Shown here piece after piece: positions 1 to 7,054 of a stretch of 64,000 nt of DNA. Each line of letters begins with the position of its first letter. Within the stretch, counting starts at the first letter, position 1. The position numbers and the translations under genes are program-made. Under the pieces are notes generated by a model. It was given only the letters and a program-made list of their open reading frames with translations. It did no database searches and was not told the origin of the DNA. This DNA is from Lachnospira pectinoschiza (lineage in GTDB: Bacteria; Bacillota; Clostridia; Lachnospirales; Lachnospiraceae), in assembly GCF_900103815.1 (NCBI RefSeq), contig NZ_FNHZ01000003.1, positions 1 through 64,000 on the forward strand. Reading direction: 5' to 3'.

Positions 1-213
1 AAGAGCTAGACTGTCTACTTCCCTAAGATAATGGTAATCGTTTTTATATTTGGCAGGTGTCACAGTGGGGAATTTGCCCGTAGCTTTGTAGCCGTCAATC
101 TTATCAGAAAGCATAAGATTCCAGACCTTACGACAACAGCCGAAGGTCTTAGCAAACATAACTTCTTGTTCAGTTGTAGGATATACTCTGTACTTAATTG
201 CCTTATTTGCCAT
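1..213 (-). CDS. tnpB: TnpB (IS200/IS605 OrfB) RNA-guided nuclease, N-terminal part, cut by window edge
   Basis: This is the first 71 codons of a TnpB/OrfB protein, read leftward off the window. The start is MANKAIKYRVYPT followed by an FGCCRKVWN block, the usual N-terminal pattern of IS605-family TnpB. An AAGGAAAG ribosome site precedes the ATG at 213. The RuvC residues would lie outside the window, so it is unknown whether the gene is intact. No tnpA is visible to the right, so the element may be a tnpB-only (IS1341-type) element. Family assignment is firm; activity cannot be judged. Confidence 0.85.
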   Translation of the reverse strand, partial: MANKAIKYRVYPTTEQEVMFAKTFGCCRKVWNLMLSDKIDGYKATGKFPTVTPAKYKNDYHYLREVDSLAL

Positions 214-360
214 CTTTCTTTCCTTGTGCTTGAATGTATTGTTTAATAATATCTACAGTAACACCGTCTGAGTAATACGATAGATTTATACTTATATTAT
301 ACAATCAAATTACAAAGTAGTCAAACAAATGTTCTCATAACAATTATATGTAACAAAAAA

Positions 361-434
361 TGCCGTGTTATTCGCAATTCATCCCACCACCTACACTTCG
401 TTTAGAGGTGGGGAATTTCTTGCTCACGGCATGT
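361..434. repeat. Large imperfect hairpin upstream of tnpB, likely insertion-sequence end
   Basis: Outer arms TGCCGTG and CACGGCA enclose inner arms CCCACCACCT and AGAGGTGGGG, forming a long two-step hairpin. It lies 150 bp upstream of the TnpB start, where the left end of an IS200/IS605-type element would be expected. It could instead be the right end of a second, lost element. The stretch 214-580 otherwise contains no gene that I can see. Confidence 0.5.
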
Positions 435-580
435 TAAATTATTTAGCGAAAAGGGCGAAGTAAGAATTTCGATTGTGACTAAATACTTAGGCTACTTTGA
501 GGAAATTTGCAATAAGAGAAGTTCTATAATATAGACCAGCTAATGAGTTTAAATTTATTGCTCAAAATGGTGTTGTAGTT

Positions 581-709
581 ATGATGAAAAATGATGAAGG
601 AAATTTCTTACCATACAAAGATGACTATGACAACATCATTCTTGCTGCTGTTGATTATGCAGAAATTAAGGATGTCTTAGCATCTAAAGGCATTACTCTT
701 TTAAGCTAG
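581..709 (+). pseudogene. 42-aa open frame, probably the 3' remnant of a lost gene
   Basis: The frame reads MMKNDEGNFLPYKDDYDNI and ends with SKGITLLS. The same frame stays open upstream of the ATG (EFKFIAQNGVVV) with no ribosome site, and a good intrinsic terminator follows the stop. This looks like the C-terminal part of a longer protein whose 5' end was lost in a rearrangement. I do not recognise the family. Confidence 0.45.
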
Positions 710-731
710 TTTAAGCAAAATATTTAATTTA

Positions 732-760
732 AAGGCTACCTTCGGGTAGTCTTTTTTAAT
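732..760 (+). terminator. Intrinsic terminator
   Basis: Stem GGCTACC / GGTAGTC with a TTCG loop, then a run of six T. It ends the gene remnant at 581-709. Confidence 0.85.
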
Positions 761-783
761 GCTTTTGATAAAAATAAATTACG

Positions 784-820
784 AATTGGCTAATATATTG
801 TATAATGTAATTAGCTAATT
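784..820 (+). promoter_or_regulatory. Promoter with inverted-repeat operator for the Phd-like antitoxin
   Basis: Arms AATTGGCTAAT (784-794) and ATTAGCTAATT (810-820) differ by one base from a perfect inverted repeat and flank a TATAAT -10 box at 801-806. Phd/YefM antitoxins commonly repress their own promoter by binding such palindromes; autoregulation here is an inference. Confidence 0.55.
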
Positions 821-845
821 TGTTATGTATTCGAAAGGAGTGTTT

Positions 846-1082
846 ATGGTAAAAGCAATTGCAACATCAACAGAATTTAAAAATAAATTCGAACATTTTT
901 TAAATATTGCATTGAACGGAGGTGAAATAATAGTTACAAAAAATGGGAAAGAAGTTGGAAGATTTATACCCTCGAATACGGTTACTTCTTTTTTGTCAGA
1001 ATCCTTGTTAGGAATTATAGACGATGATGAAACAGACTATAGAGAGGAATCTTTAAAATCAAAATATGAAATTAGTGATTGA
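846..1082 (+). CDS. Phd/YefM-type antitoxin, now without a complete toxin
   Basis: A 78-aa protein beginning MVKAIATSTEFKNKF, with the VTKNGKEVGRFIP block typical of the Phd/YefM fold. I chose the ATG at 846 because AAAGGAG sits just upstream; the in-frame ATG at 825 has no ribosome site. In this family the N-terminal half binds the operator and the acidic C-terminal tail wraps around the toxin. The adjoining PIN toxin frame overlaps the 3' end but is cut to 16 codons, so this is probably an orphan antitoxin. It may still repress its own promoter or neutralise a related toxin elsewhere. Confidence 0.75.
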   Translation: MVKAIATSTEFKNKFEHFLNIALNGGEIIVTKNGKEVGRFIPSNTVTSFLSESLLGIIDDDETDYREESLKSKYEISD

Positions 1083-1116
1083 TGCGAATATAAAATGTTA
1101 CATTTCTAATATTTAA
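1066..1116 (+). pseudogene. Truncated PIN-domain (VapC-like) toxin start
   Basis: The frame starts inside the 3' end of the antitoxin gene, as is usual for such pairs, and reads MKLVIDANIKCYISNI then stop. The LVIDANI stretch carries the first catalytic Asp of PIN ribonucleases. After about nine residues the sequence turns into an inverted fragment of an adhesin gene (1072-1227), so the toxin was cut by a rearrangement near position 1090. Confidence 0.6.
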
Positions 1117-1227
1117 GGCATAAGCCACGTTTGATGGACTTATTAAAAACGATAACATTATTATAAATGTAACTAAAACTAATAATTTCCGACCTTTGCC
1201 CTTTTGCGATTGCCACGCTTTTATCAT
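1072..1227 (-). pseudogene. 5' fragment of the 993-aa secreted repeat protein gene
   Basis: Reading from the ATG at 1227 the frame gives MIKAWQSQKGKGRKLLVLV and, after the hydrophobic segment, NVAYALNIRNVTFYI. This is almost residue for residue the start of the protein at 11149-14130 (MIKSWQSKKDKGRKLLVLV ... VVYALNVRDATFYI). Homology stops after TFYI near 1091; five unrelated codons follow before the stop. The upstream AACCTCCTAAGATTTATTT context is also shared. It is a broken copy that encodes only a signal peptide. Confidence 0.85.
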
Positions 1228-1274
1228 ACCTTAACCTCCTAAGATTTATTTTTTATGAGTATAACCTCTAAAAT

Positions 1275-1330
1275 AAATATAGAAGATTTTTCAAGGAATT
1301 TTAGGCTATATATAACTTTTTGCCATTTAG
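1275..1330. repeat. Dispersed intergenic repeat, ATATAGAAGA...TATATATAA type
   Basis: The block AAATATAGAAGATTTTTC, then about 15 bases, then CTATATATAAC recurs with variation at about 3829, 4413, 4909, 8187, 9308, 10434 and 10925. Most copies lie between accessory genes, often beside a terminator. No coding frame or transposase belongs to it; it may be a MITE-like unit or a conserved transcript end. Confidence 0.5.
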
Positions 1331-1392
1331 ACTTTTACTTTTCTTGTAAACTTAGTGGTGGGTTTTCATTTAACCAAAATAAATTTACTAGA

Positions 1393-1422
1393 TAAAAAAA
1401 TAACGCCATGAAACCATGACGT
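1393..1422 (-). terminator. Terminator matching the riboswitch-linked terminators at 15 kb and 16 kb
   Basis: Minus-strand CGTCATG, GTTT loop, CATGGCG, then TTATTTTTTT. The sequence is essentially identical to the terminators that follow the two predicted c-di-GMP aptamers. It lies upstream of the truncated adhesin gene, so this looks like a remnant of the same type of leader. I could not find a matching aptamer between 1423 and 1600. The stretch 1228-1725 holds this terminator, a dispersed repeat and another hairpin (1552-1583), but no gene. Confidence 0.7.
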
Positions 1423-1551
1423 AGAAAGCTATTGATATTAATAAAACATGCAAACTTTTTAAATAAATCCAGCGACTGATTTTGACTTCAACGTACAAAG
1501 CCTCGTCAAATGGCGAGGCTCTCCCAGTTTAAAAACTGTCTTATTTAATGC

Positions 1552-1583
1552 CCTCGACTATATAGACGAGAGCATTTTGTGAT
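1552..1583. terminator. Repeated hairpin (CCCTCG...CGAGAG), probable bidirectional terminator
   Basis: Stem of ATGCCCTCG and CGAGAGCAT around ACTATATAGA. The same hairpin recurs at 5004-5035 after the DUF2442 gene and, half degraded, at about 3922. It lies downstream of the RelE/ParE operon in reverse orientation. Confidence 0.5.
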
Positions 1584-1725
1584 TAAATTGATTAAATCGT
1601 CATTGAGACCAATCGTTTTTTTAATCTGTTTTTATCGCTTGTTATATAAAATTTTTCCTAAAAAGCAGACTATTTAGGTTGCTATTTTTTTTGCGCTTCA
1701 TCTTTTAATTTTGACAGTACTTTGG

Positions 1726-2028
1726 CTATAAATCCCTCCCTTGATACTGAACGGTTACTACATATACAACCTTTCTGTTTTCATTAATTCTGAAAATAGC
1801 AATGTAGTTATCTATAACAAGCTGCTTGTATCCTTTTCCTGTGTATCTTCCAACTAGCCTATCCTGATGCGACTGCAGAAGTTCTGCTAATCCAAGAATT
1901 ACTTTTTTAATTCGACTGATTTGACCTCCTGTATTTTCAGGAGCTAGCTTTTCATGTGCAATATAAGCATATATATCTTCAATATCTCTATATGCTCTTT
2001 TCATTAATTTAACTTGATACTTATCCAA
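1726..2028 (-). CDS. RelE/ParE-family toxin
   Basis: A 100-aa protein with MKRAYRDIEDIYAYI at its start and YVVTVQYQGRDL at its end, a pattern of the RelE/ParE fold. RelE members cut mRNA on the ribosome and ParE members poison gyrase; which applies here cannot be told from sequence. I placed the start at the TTG at 2028, which overlaps the antitoxin stop by 8 nt with GGAG about 10 nt upstream. The open frame extends to 2151, but that extension lies entirely within the antitoxin gene. The module looks intact. Confidence 0.75.
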   Translation of the reverse strand: MDKYQVKLMKRAYRDIEDIYAYIAHEKLAPENTGGQISRIKKVILGLAELLQSHQDRLVGRYTGKGYKQLVIDNYIAIFRINENRKVVYVVTVQYQGRDL

Positions 2029-2284
2029 AATACTTTTTCTCCAATTTCGAAAAAGCCGCTTTGGCATCAATAGCTTCTCCTGTTTCCGCAAATTCTTGTT
2101 CTGCCTCAAAAATAGCCTGATCAATGCGATTTTCCCTAGCAAACCAGTCATAATATTCCGAACTCATTACTACAAGATCGCTATACCCGTTCTTTGTAAA
2201 ATGAATTGGTTCTCTATTCTTGTGTGCTAATTCTGATACTTTACTTGTATCTCTTAAATCTCTAATTGGTAAAATTATCGGCAT
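2021..2284 (-). CDS. Phd/YefM-family antitoxin, partner of the RelE/ParE toxin
   Basis: An 87-aa protein. MPIILPIRDLRDTSKVSEL followed by REPIHFTKNGYSDLVVMSS is the classic Phd/YefM dimerisation and DNA-binding core; the acidic helical tail (DQAIFEAEQEFAETGEAID) would embrace the toxin. GGAGGAGTT lies just upstream of the ATG. The stop overlaps the toxin start, implying coupled translation, and an inverted-repeat operator sits in the promoter. Confidence 0.8.
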   Translation of the reverse strand: MPIILPIRDLRDTSKVSELAHKNREPIHFTKNGYSDLVVMSSEYYDWFARENRIDQAIFEAEQEFAETGEAIDAKAAFSKLEKKYFG

Positions 2285-2314
2285 AGATAACTCCTCCTAT
2301 ATGTAAGTATAGTG

Positions 2315-2330
2315 TAGTATAATTATGCTA
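2315..2330 (-). promoter_or_regulatory. Inverted-repeat operator in the RelE/ParE-Phd promoter
   Basis: TAGTATAATTATGCTA is a near-perfect palindrome containing a TATAAT-like box in the minus-strand direction, about 30 bp upstream of the antitoxin start. Binding by the antitoxin is an inference. Confidence 0.5.
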
Positions 2331-2361
2331 CATTGTAAATCAATCTCTACATACATTGTAT

Positions 2362-2420
2362 ACTGTAAACTACTCATAACTAAAGTTATGAGCTTCAATT
2401 CAGGTCTTACGACCTCTTTT
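2362..2420 (-). mobile_element. Isolated IS200/IS605-type right end (omega-RNA-like hairpins)
   Basis: In minus-strand order there is a hairpin GAGGTCGTAAGACC, then GAAGCTCATAACTTTAGTT with its other arm ATGAG, then TAGTTTAC. This order resembles the 3' end of many TnpB-associated elements, where the omega RNA scaffold ends in a ...GTAGTTYAC transposon end. No tnpB lies next to it. The end falls directly after the truncated partner of the AAA ATPase, so an insertion or deletion here probably caused that truncation. Confidence 0.5.
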
Positions 2421-2455
2421 AAGATAATTAGAATTTCAATTTCTCATTGATTTTT

Positions 2456-2506
2456 TCAATTTGTTTCTGAGCCTTCACAAATGCAAGCAATTAAATTTTC
2501 AGCCAT
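2456..2506 (-). pseudogene. Truncated partner gene of the AAA ATPase
   Basis: The start codon overlaps the ATPase stop (TAATG), the hallmark of translational coupling in a two-gene operon. The frame reads MAENLIACICEGSETN and stops. The IACICEG stretch resembles the N terminus of the small TOPRIM/RloB-like partners that often follow OLD/AAA_15-type ATPases. Only 16 codons remain. Confidence 0.45.
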
Positions 2507-3666
2507 TAATGAACCCCCAACTCTGTTCTGGAATTAATTATAACTTCTTTTAAATCTATATAAGATTCATAAAGAGGTGCCGTACCTTCAAGATAACCGC
2601 TTTTAAATGCATCACTCTTTTTTATATCATTTCTCTTTAATAAATTACACAATTTTTCAGCAGAAATTCCATTTTTGTTTCGCACTATATAAATATTGTC
2701 AGATCGTTCGAATTCATCTAATAATTCAGAATAATGAGTGGAAAATATTATAGTAGCACCCATCTTATTTACAATTGGATTTGTAAAAAATCTATATAAT
2801 GTTACAACTATTTCTCGATTTAAGTGATTTTCTAATTCATCCACTAATAGATAACCACCTTTATTAAAAACCATCATCGCATTAAGAAAAACATTTAATC
2901 CTTTTACAGTTCCAGAAGAAAGATATTTTTCGCATTGTAAAGGATTTGATAACGAAATTGCATCTTTACCATAAAATTTTAGCTTTATTTCAGAGCTGTT
3001 CTTGTCAAATATAATTGATTCAATGCTAGGATCTAAAAACTTAATCAACTCGTGAGGATAGTTCTCAATTAATCTTAACATATTCATATTCATATTTGTA
3101 TAATTAAGTAAATCTCTAACAAATATTTTATTATTCTTGCTTATAGCTATTGCTATACTTACATCATCTGATAAAAATTCAGCAGTATTGTCACGCTCTT
3201 TAAATAAATTTGTATTTTCATAAGACACTATATCTTTTTTTGAATGAATTTTTGATATTGATTTTTTCCATATTTTTTCTGCCCCGAAAATAAATCTATT
3301 ATCTATCTCGTTATTTCTGACGCTTATAATTTCAGATTGAAGCTTATATAGATTATTGTTGTCATCATAGAATATCACTTCTATATTTACTTTTTTAGAA
3401 TCTGTAAAAACATCTCGATTGACAATATAATTTAAAGACTGTCCGTTAATCAATTCTAAAGCAAAAGAAATTAATTTTAATACAGAAGTCTTACCAGAAG
3501 CGTTGATACCTACAACTGAAATGACATTGTTTGTATATACGTTTTTAAATATATTTGAAAGCATATCACTATTATCTTTTATAACTCTTTGTTCAGCGAA
3601 AAAATCTATACTAACTTTATCATTAAAGAGCATTAATCCATCTGCTGATATTTTTAAAATTTTCAT
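2506..3666 (-). CDS. AAA family ATPase of the OLD/AAA_15 type, possible phage-defence component
   Basis: A 386-aa protein with an ABC/SMC-like ATPase head: Walker A GINASGKTS (53-61), signature-like LSSGTVKG (about 248), Walker B YLLVDELENHL (about 273-283) and the H-loop FSTHYSELL (about 310). There is no long coiled coil or nuclease domain. ATPases of this group act with a nuclease or TOPRIM partner in abortive-infection-like modules. Here the coupled downstream partner is cut to 16 codons, so the ATPase may be non-functional or may act alone. The ATG is preceded by AGGAGGAAAAT. Confidence 0.75.
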   Translation of the reverse strand: MKILKISADGLMLFNDKVSIDFFAEQRVIKDNSDMLSNIFKNVYTNNVISVVGINASGKTSVLKLISFALELINGQSLNYIVNRDVFTDSKKVNIEVIFYDDNNNLYKLQSEIISVRNNEIDNRFIFGAEKIWKKSISKIHSKKDIVSYENTNLFKERDNTAEFLSDDVSIAIAISKNNKIFVRDLLNYTNMNMNMLRLIENYPHELIKFLDPSIESIIFDKNSSEIKLKFYGKDAISLSNPLQCEKYLSSGTVKGLNVFLNAMMVFNKGGYLLVDELENHLNREIVVTLYRFFTNPIVNKMGATIIFSTHYSELLDEFERSDNIYIVRNKNGISAEKLCNLLKRNDIKKSDAFKSGYLEGTAPLYESYIDLKEVIINSRTELGVH

Positions 3667-3828
3667 ATTTTCCTCCTTTTATTACAATATAATAATAACA
3701 TCCTTTATAGATACCATCAAATATTTAAACGCATTATCCGATTAAATTTCATAAATAACCTATAAGTTTGACAATATCATCAATCTTTAAACAGATTTTA
3801 CGTCTAAATTAATTTCTCTATATAATTA

Positions 3829-3950
3829 TAGAGAATTTTCTGTGAATTTCAGGATATATATAAGTTTTCTGACTTTTAAATTAATTAGGGTAGTAGCAAT
3901 AAATTTTATATATAAAAATAATGCCCTCGACTATATATCCGTATACAGCA
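3829..3950. repeat. Dispersed about 130-bp intergenic repeat, copy 1
   Basis: Matches 4909-5035 over the blocks GATATATATAA, AATTAGGGTAGTAG, AAATTTTATATATA and AATAATGCCCTCGACTATAT. It ends in a degraded version of the CCCTCG hairpin. Noncoding; possibly a mobile relic or an inherited transcript end. Confidence 0.55.
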
Positions 3951-3978
3951 TAATATAAATAGAAGGTGAGAGATTAGA

Positions 3979-4038
3979 ATGACACACGAACTGAAAATCT
4001 TACGAAAAATAATATGGTCGCTTAATAGAAATGGATGA
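3979..4038 (+). CDS. Possible 19-aa leader or short peptide
   Basis: ATG with an upstream GAAGGTGAGAG; reads MTHELKILRKIIWSLNRNG. Its stop lies 20 nt before the next start. It could be a small peptide in the same transcript as the zinc-ribbon protein, or chance. Confidence 0.25.
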   Translation: MTHELKILRKIIWSLNRNG

Positions 4039-4058
4039 TTTTATGAAGGAGGTAGTAT

Positions 4059-4277
4059 ATGGCTACTCAAATGGAGAAAAGAACATTACCCACAATATCA
4101 CACCAATCAATTATGTTAGCGAAGCAAGCCAGATTGGAACAACAGAAAAACGGATATGTGAATGTGAAGTGCCCAAAATGCAACGGCACACCAGAGATTA
4201 CGATGACTTCGCACGGTGAACGGACTATCATCAGTTGTCCTTGCGGCTATATAAAAAATATAGAAATCAATTTTTAA
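4059..4277 (+). CDS. Small zinc-ribbon protein, function unknown
   Basis: A 72-aa protein with an excellent AAGGAGG ribosome site before the ATG. Residues about 38-65 carry CPKC and, 20 residues on, CPC, a likely zinc knuckle similar to short phage or plasmid zinc-ribbon proteins. The N-terminal half is helical and charged. An overlapping frame starting at 4031 has no ribosome site and is disregarded. A terminator follows. I do not recognise a named family. Confidence 0.6.
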   Translation: MATQMEKRTLPTISHQSIMLAKQARLEQQKNGYVNVKCPKCNGTPEITMTSHGERTIISCPCGYIKNIEINF

Positions 4278-4287
4278 GAGAAATAAA

Positions 4288-4331
4288 AAAAATCCACCCT
4301 TACCATTTTGGTTTGAGTGGATTTTATTTTG
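4288..4331 (+). terminator. Intrinsic terminator
   Basis: AAATCCAC pairs with GTGGATTT across an AT-rich loop, followed by TATTTTG; it ends the zinc-ribbon gene. Confidence 0.65.
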
Positions 4332-4513
4332 TAGAAATTATAGTATTTCTTTTAATTTTTCTTGAACGCCAATTATATCAATAGGTTCTAATCTTCGTCA
4401 AATTCCATTGGTAAAAATAGAAGAATTTTCACATTAAGTTATATATAGCTATTTCTAATCGATATTTTCCAAAGTTTTTTACATTATATCGAATAATCGA
4501 AGAAATTCGCATT

Positions 4514-4546
4514 AAAAAAGCCGACTAGATTTCTCTAGCCGACTTC
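4514..4546 (-). terminator. Terminator, copy 1 of 4 homologous copies
   Basis: Minus strand AGTCGGCTAGA, GAAA loop, TCTAGTCGGC, then TTTTTT. Homologous hairpins occur at about 7242, 10537 and 11113, always after a minus-strand gene. Confidence 0.85.
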
Positions 4547-4572
4547 CTAAATTGATTTAGACTAATACAAAT

Positions 4573-4725
4573 TTACTTATCTTCAACCATATCGTTTAAA
4601 ATGTCTTGAAGATCCTTAATATCTTTGTTGTCAGGACTCTTTTCAAGTGCATTATTTACAATTTAAAGAATTAATCTAATAAATCCTTGAAACTGCTTGT
4701 TTGTCATTTCCATTTCTTCTTCCAT
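4573..4725 (-). pseudogene. Nonsense-mutated copy of the 50-aa small protein
   Basis: Homologous codon for codon to the intact gene at 10596-10748, but codon 21 is TAA where the intact copy has AGA (Arg). The start MEEEMEMTNKQFQGFIRLIL and the end are otherwise conserved. Translation would give only 20 residues. Confidence 0.8.
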
Positions 4726-4764
4726 ACTCGATACCTCCTATCGAGTCCTTTCTCTAAAATATTT

Positions 4765-4827
4765 CAAGTTAGAGAAGAACTCATAATCGGACTTCTCTAT
4801 TTATCTCTAAAAGAGAAACCCTTCTTG
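4765..4827 (-). ncRNA. Structured leader motif, copy 1
   Basis: In RNA sense (minus strand) CAAG at the 5' end pairs with CTTG at the 3' end and encloses two hairpins, one around TCTCTTTTAGAGA and one with arms AGAGAAG and CTTCTCT. The same layout occurs at 5545-5605 and 10788-10850, each 40-50 nt upstream of a small-protein start. It may be a cis-regulatory RNA; no known family could be assigned. Confidence 0.45.
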
Positions 4828-4908
4828 ATAAGGATATTATAACATAAAAAAGCTTATTTAATCTTGTAATCGATATTCCTCCTTTAACATATTATTTACT
4901 TCAAGAAA

Positions 4909-5035
4909 AATATAGAAGATTTTCAAGGATTTTTATGATATATATAAATTTTTCTGATTTTCAAATTAACTAGGGTAGTAGAAGTAAATTTTATATATAT
5001 AAATAATGCCCTCGACTATATAGCCGAGAGCATTT
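4909..5035. repeat. Dispersed about 130-bp intergenic repeat, copy 2, ending in a terminator hairpin
   Basis: Second copy of the unit at 3829-3950. Its right end is the hairpin ATGCCCTCG / CGAGAGCAT, which serves as the terminator of the DUF2442 operon on the minus strand (stem followed by ATTATTTATAT). Confidence 0.55.
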
Positions 5036-5041
5036 TGTGAT

Positions 5042-5299
5042 TTACTGAATAGAATACAACATATCTGGAGCTATGTCTAAACAATTAGTTGGATTATATT
5101 CTCCAGATGTATCCCAAGCCAATGTATGATTCATTACAGTACAGCGGCTCATGTAAAAATCCTTATCTTTGAGTTTTGTGAAACCCCCTTTTTCTAACAG
5201 ATGACTTGCATCATAATTTACAATTTTGCCATCTTGAAATAGGACTTCTACTACGTAATTTTCATGTGGTATTACTTGTACAACCTCTGGCGTAAACAT
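5042..5299 (-). CDS. DUF2442 family protein
   Basis: An 85-aa protein with VVEVLFQDGKIVNYDAS and the end-segment HTLAWDTSGEYNPTNCLDI, typical of DUF2442 (NE0471 N-terminal-like fold). These small proteins often accompany a second small gene in a toxin-antitoxin-like arrangement, though the biochemical role is not established. TAAGGAGG lies directly upstream. It is the second gene of an operon with the 57-aa protein at 5346-5519. Confidence 0.75.
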   Translation of the reverse strand: MFTPEVVQVIPHENYVVEVLFQDGKIVNYDASHLLEKGGFTKLKDKDFYMSRCTVMNHTLAWDTSGEYNPTNCLDIAPDMLYSIQ

Positions 5300-5345
5300 A
5301 AAACCTCCTTACATTAATGCGTCAATCTCAATAAGTTCGTCAGCT

Positions 5346-5519
5346 TCAAGGATTTTGTGATACATAGTCGTCATACCGCTGCATTAAGAGCTTCATGGTG
5401 TCTTCATGGGGCGTAATGCGACTATTTTCCATATCATCAATACCTTTATCCAATTTTTCTAAAAGCTCAGTTGTTTCAACAACAGACATTGTGGCATCCA
5501 TATCTAATCCTCCTGACAT
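5346..5519 (-). CDS. 57-aa acidic helical protein in operon with DUF2442
   Basis: Starts MSGGLDMDATMSVVETTEL after a GAAAGGAG ribosome site, with KLDKGIDDMENSRITPHED in the middle and a C-terminal MQRYDDYVSQNP. It looks all-helical and acidic, as many antitoxins are. A conserved structured leader and a -10 box (TATAAT at about 5614-5619 on the minus strand) precede it, and DUF2442 follows 46 nt downstream. I do not recognise the family; a role as DUF2442's partner is inferred only from the operon. Confidence 0.6.
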   Translation of the reverse strand: MSGGLDMDATMSVVETTELLEKLDKGIDDMENSRITPHEDTMKLLMQRYDDYVSQNP

Positions 5520-5544
5520 ACTGCATTCTCCTTTCTCTGTTATT

Positions 5545-5605
5545 CCAAGTCAGAGAAAGTTCCTCGAAGGACTCCTTCTGTTCTCCCAAAGAGAATCCTT
5601 CTTGG
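5545..5605 (-). ncRNA. Structured leader motif, copy 2 (diverged)
   Basis: The outer stem CCAAG / CTTGG is one pair longer than in the other copies. The first hairpin TTCTC / GAGAA differs in sequence from the TCTCT / AGAGA of the other copies but keeps the pairing, and an inner hairpin with a TTCG loop replaces the second. Conserved layout with base-pair-preserving changes suggests selection on RNA structure. It lies upstream of the 57-aa gene. Confidence 0.45.
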
Positions 5606-5681
5606 TAGGGACATTATATCATTTTATGACCTTTTTGAATAACCTTCTACTAGTTAATCTTATAAATTAATCTCCTAATAA

Positions 5682-7022
5682 TTATAAAAATGGTAACATA
5701 TAAATTGGAATATAGTTTATTCCATTTTCACGTTTATAATCTTTTGTATGAACTACATATTTATCCTTTATTCTTCTACTAAATTTATCACAAAACATAT
5801 CTAATGATTTATGTGCTCTATAATTACCTGATTTTACTTCAATAGGACATATTTTATTACCAATAGAGATAAGAAAATCAATTTCATAAATATGATTTGA
5901 TGTTGTATTTTCCATAGTATAATAAAATAAATTATTACCTTTCGTTCTTAGTATTTGAGCAACAACATTTTCATAAATATATCCTAAATTAGCTTCTAGC
6001 TTATTTGAAAGTAGTTTGCTATATATAATATTTTCCGTATATTTCTTATCTTTGAACGCTAATGTTATAAATAATCCAACATCAGAAGCAAACAATTTAA
6101 ACCTTTTCAAATCTTTGTCTAAAGACATTCCGACATTAGGATCATTTGCACGATATGCGATGTTTACGGTATAAGAACTTAAAATATCTGCGAGTAATTC
6201 ATTAAAACGCTCAAATCTTATGCCTTCTTTCACTGATGAGAGAACGTATCTAGATGAATTGTTACTTAAATTAGCTGGTATATTGTCATATATTCCACTA
6301 ACTAAACCAGTATTATCTATTTTTATAAAATCTTCTTCATATAAATCTATTATTTCTCTTTTAATTTCATCTACCGATTGTAGATTGTTAGTTTCAATAT
6401 AAGTCTCCACAGCTTGTGGCATGCCACCAATGAGCATATACAATCTAAAAATTCGCATCAAATTCTTATGCATTATATTTCCAGCTGGTCTTTTGTTTCT
6501 AATAAGAGTTTTTATAGTTTCTGCAGTTATATCATCATTAATAGCCCATAAAAATTCCTCAAAATCCATAGGATACATTGATATTTTATGTTCTTCACTT
6601 GGAATTAAAATATCTTTTGTATTTTTCTTAATAGATATTAGTGAACCTGTTTCAATATAATTGTATCTACCATCAGCCACTAAATACTTAATTGCCTGTC
6701 TGGCTTTTGGAAATAATTGAATTTCATCAAATATAATTACTGATTCCTTATTATAAAGCCTTGTTTTTGTTAACTGTTGTAGTTGCAAAAAAAAGAAATC
6801 AAGATCATACATATCATCAAATAATTCCATTATTTCTTTACTTGTATTTGCAAAATCTATTTTAACATATGACTTAAATTCATTGGCAGCAAATTCCTCT
6901 GCTATGGTCGATTTACCTATTCGTCTTGCTCCCTTTATAAGAAGGGCATATTTATTACTATATTTCTCTTTCCAATCTAAAAGTTCTTTATAAATTTTCC
7001 TTTTAAAGATAGTATTCTTCAT
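5682..7022 (-). CDS. AAA_14 / DUF4143 ATPase
   Basis: A 446-aa protein of a widespread AAA_14-DUF4143 family of unclear role, often found in variable genome regions. Walker A is GARRIGKST (31-39), Walker B is VIIFDEIQ (about 95-102), with a sensor-like YIETGSLIS. The C-terminal DUF4143 part contains EIDFLI followed by CPIEVKSG, a PD-(D/E)xK-like nuclease signature. Length is normal for the family. AGGAGGTT precedes the start. A 33-bp direct repeat array lies just upstream and is the best candidate for its control region. Confidence 0.85.
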   Translation of the reverse strand: MKNTIFKRKIYKELLDWKEKYSNKYALLIKGARRIGKSTIAEEFAANEFKSYVKIDFANTSKEIMELFDDMYDLDFFFLQLQQLTKTRLYNKESVIIFDEIQLFPKARQAIKYLVADGRYNYIETGSLISIKKNTKDILIPSEEHKISMYPMDFEEFLWAINDDITAETIKTLIRNKRPAGNIMHKNLMRIFRLYMLIGGMPQAVETYIETNNLQSVDEIKREIIDLYEEDFIKIDNTGLVSGIYDNIPANLSNNSSRYVLSSVKEGIRFERFNELLADILSSYTVNIAYRANDPNVGMSLDKDLKRFKLFASDVGLFITLAFKDKKYTENIIYSKLLSNKLEANLGYIYENVVAQILRTKGNNLFYYTMENTTSNHIYEIDFLISIGNKICPIEVKSGNYRAHKSLDMFCDKFSRRIKDKYVVHTKDYKRENGINYIPIYMLPFL

Positions 7023-7054
7023 GGTTTGAACCTCCTTATGATTTTATTATAACG

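Larger units (their letters stand above)
4411..4895. repeat. 485-bp direct repeat, left copy
   Basis: Nearly identical to 10432-10917. The unit holds, in minus-strand order, a promoter, a structured leader, a 50-codon gene and a terminator. In this copy the small gene carries a nonsense codon. Because the copies are direct repeats, recombination between them would remove the intervening ATPase, nuclease, AbiEi and MazEF genes. Confidence 0.85.

Noticed and set aside
31..246. 71-aa open frame on the plus strand
   Set aside because: Antisense to the partial tnpB gene, which has a clear family match.
1423..1600. Third c-di-GMP aptamer upstream of the broken adhesin copy
   Set aside because: The terminator is conserved but none of GGGTAAA, the GAAA-capped stem or TGCCAGCCAGTTGC is present; the hairpins there are unrelated.
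1726..2151. 141-aa version of the RelE/ParE toxin
   Set aside because: The extra 41 codons lie wholly within the antitoxin gene; the TTG at 2028 has the overlap and ribosome site expected for such pairs.
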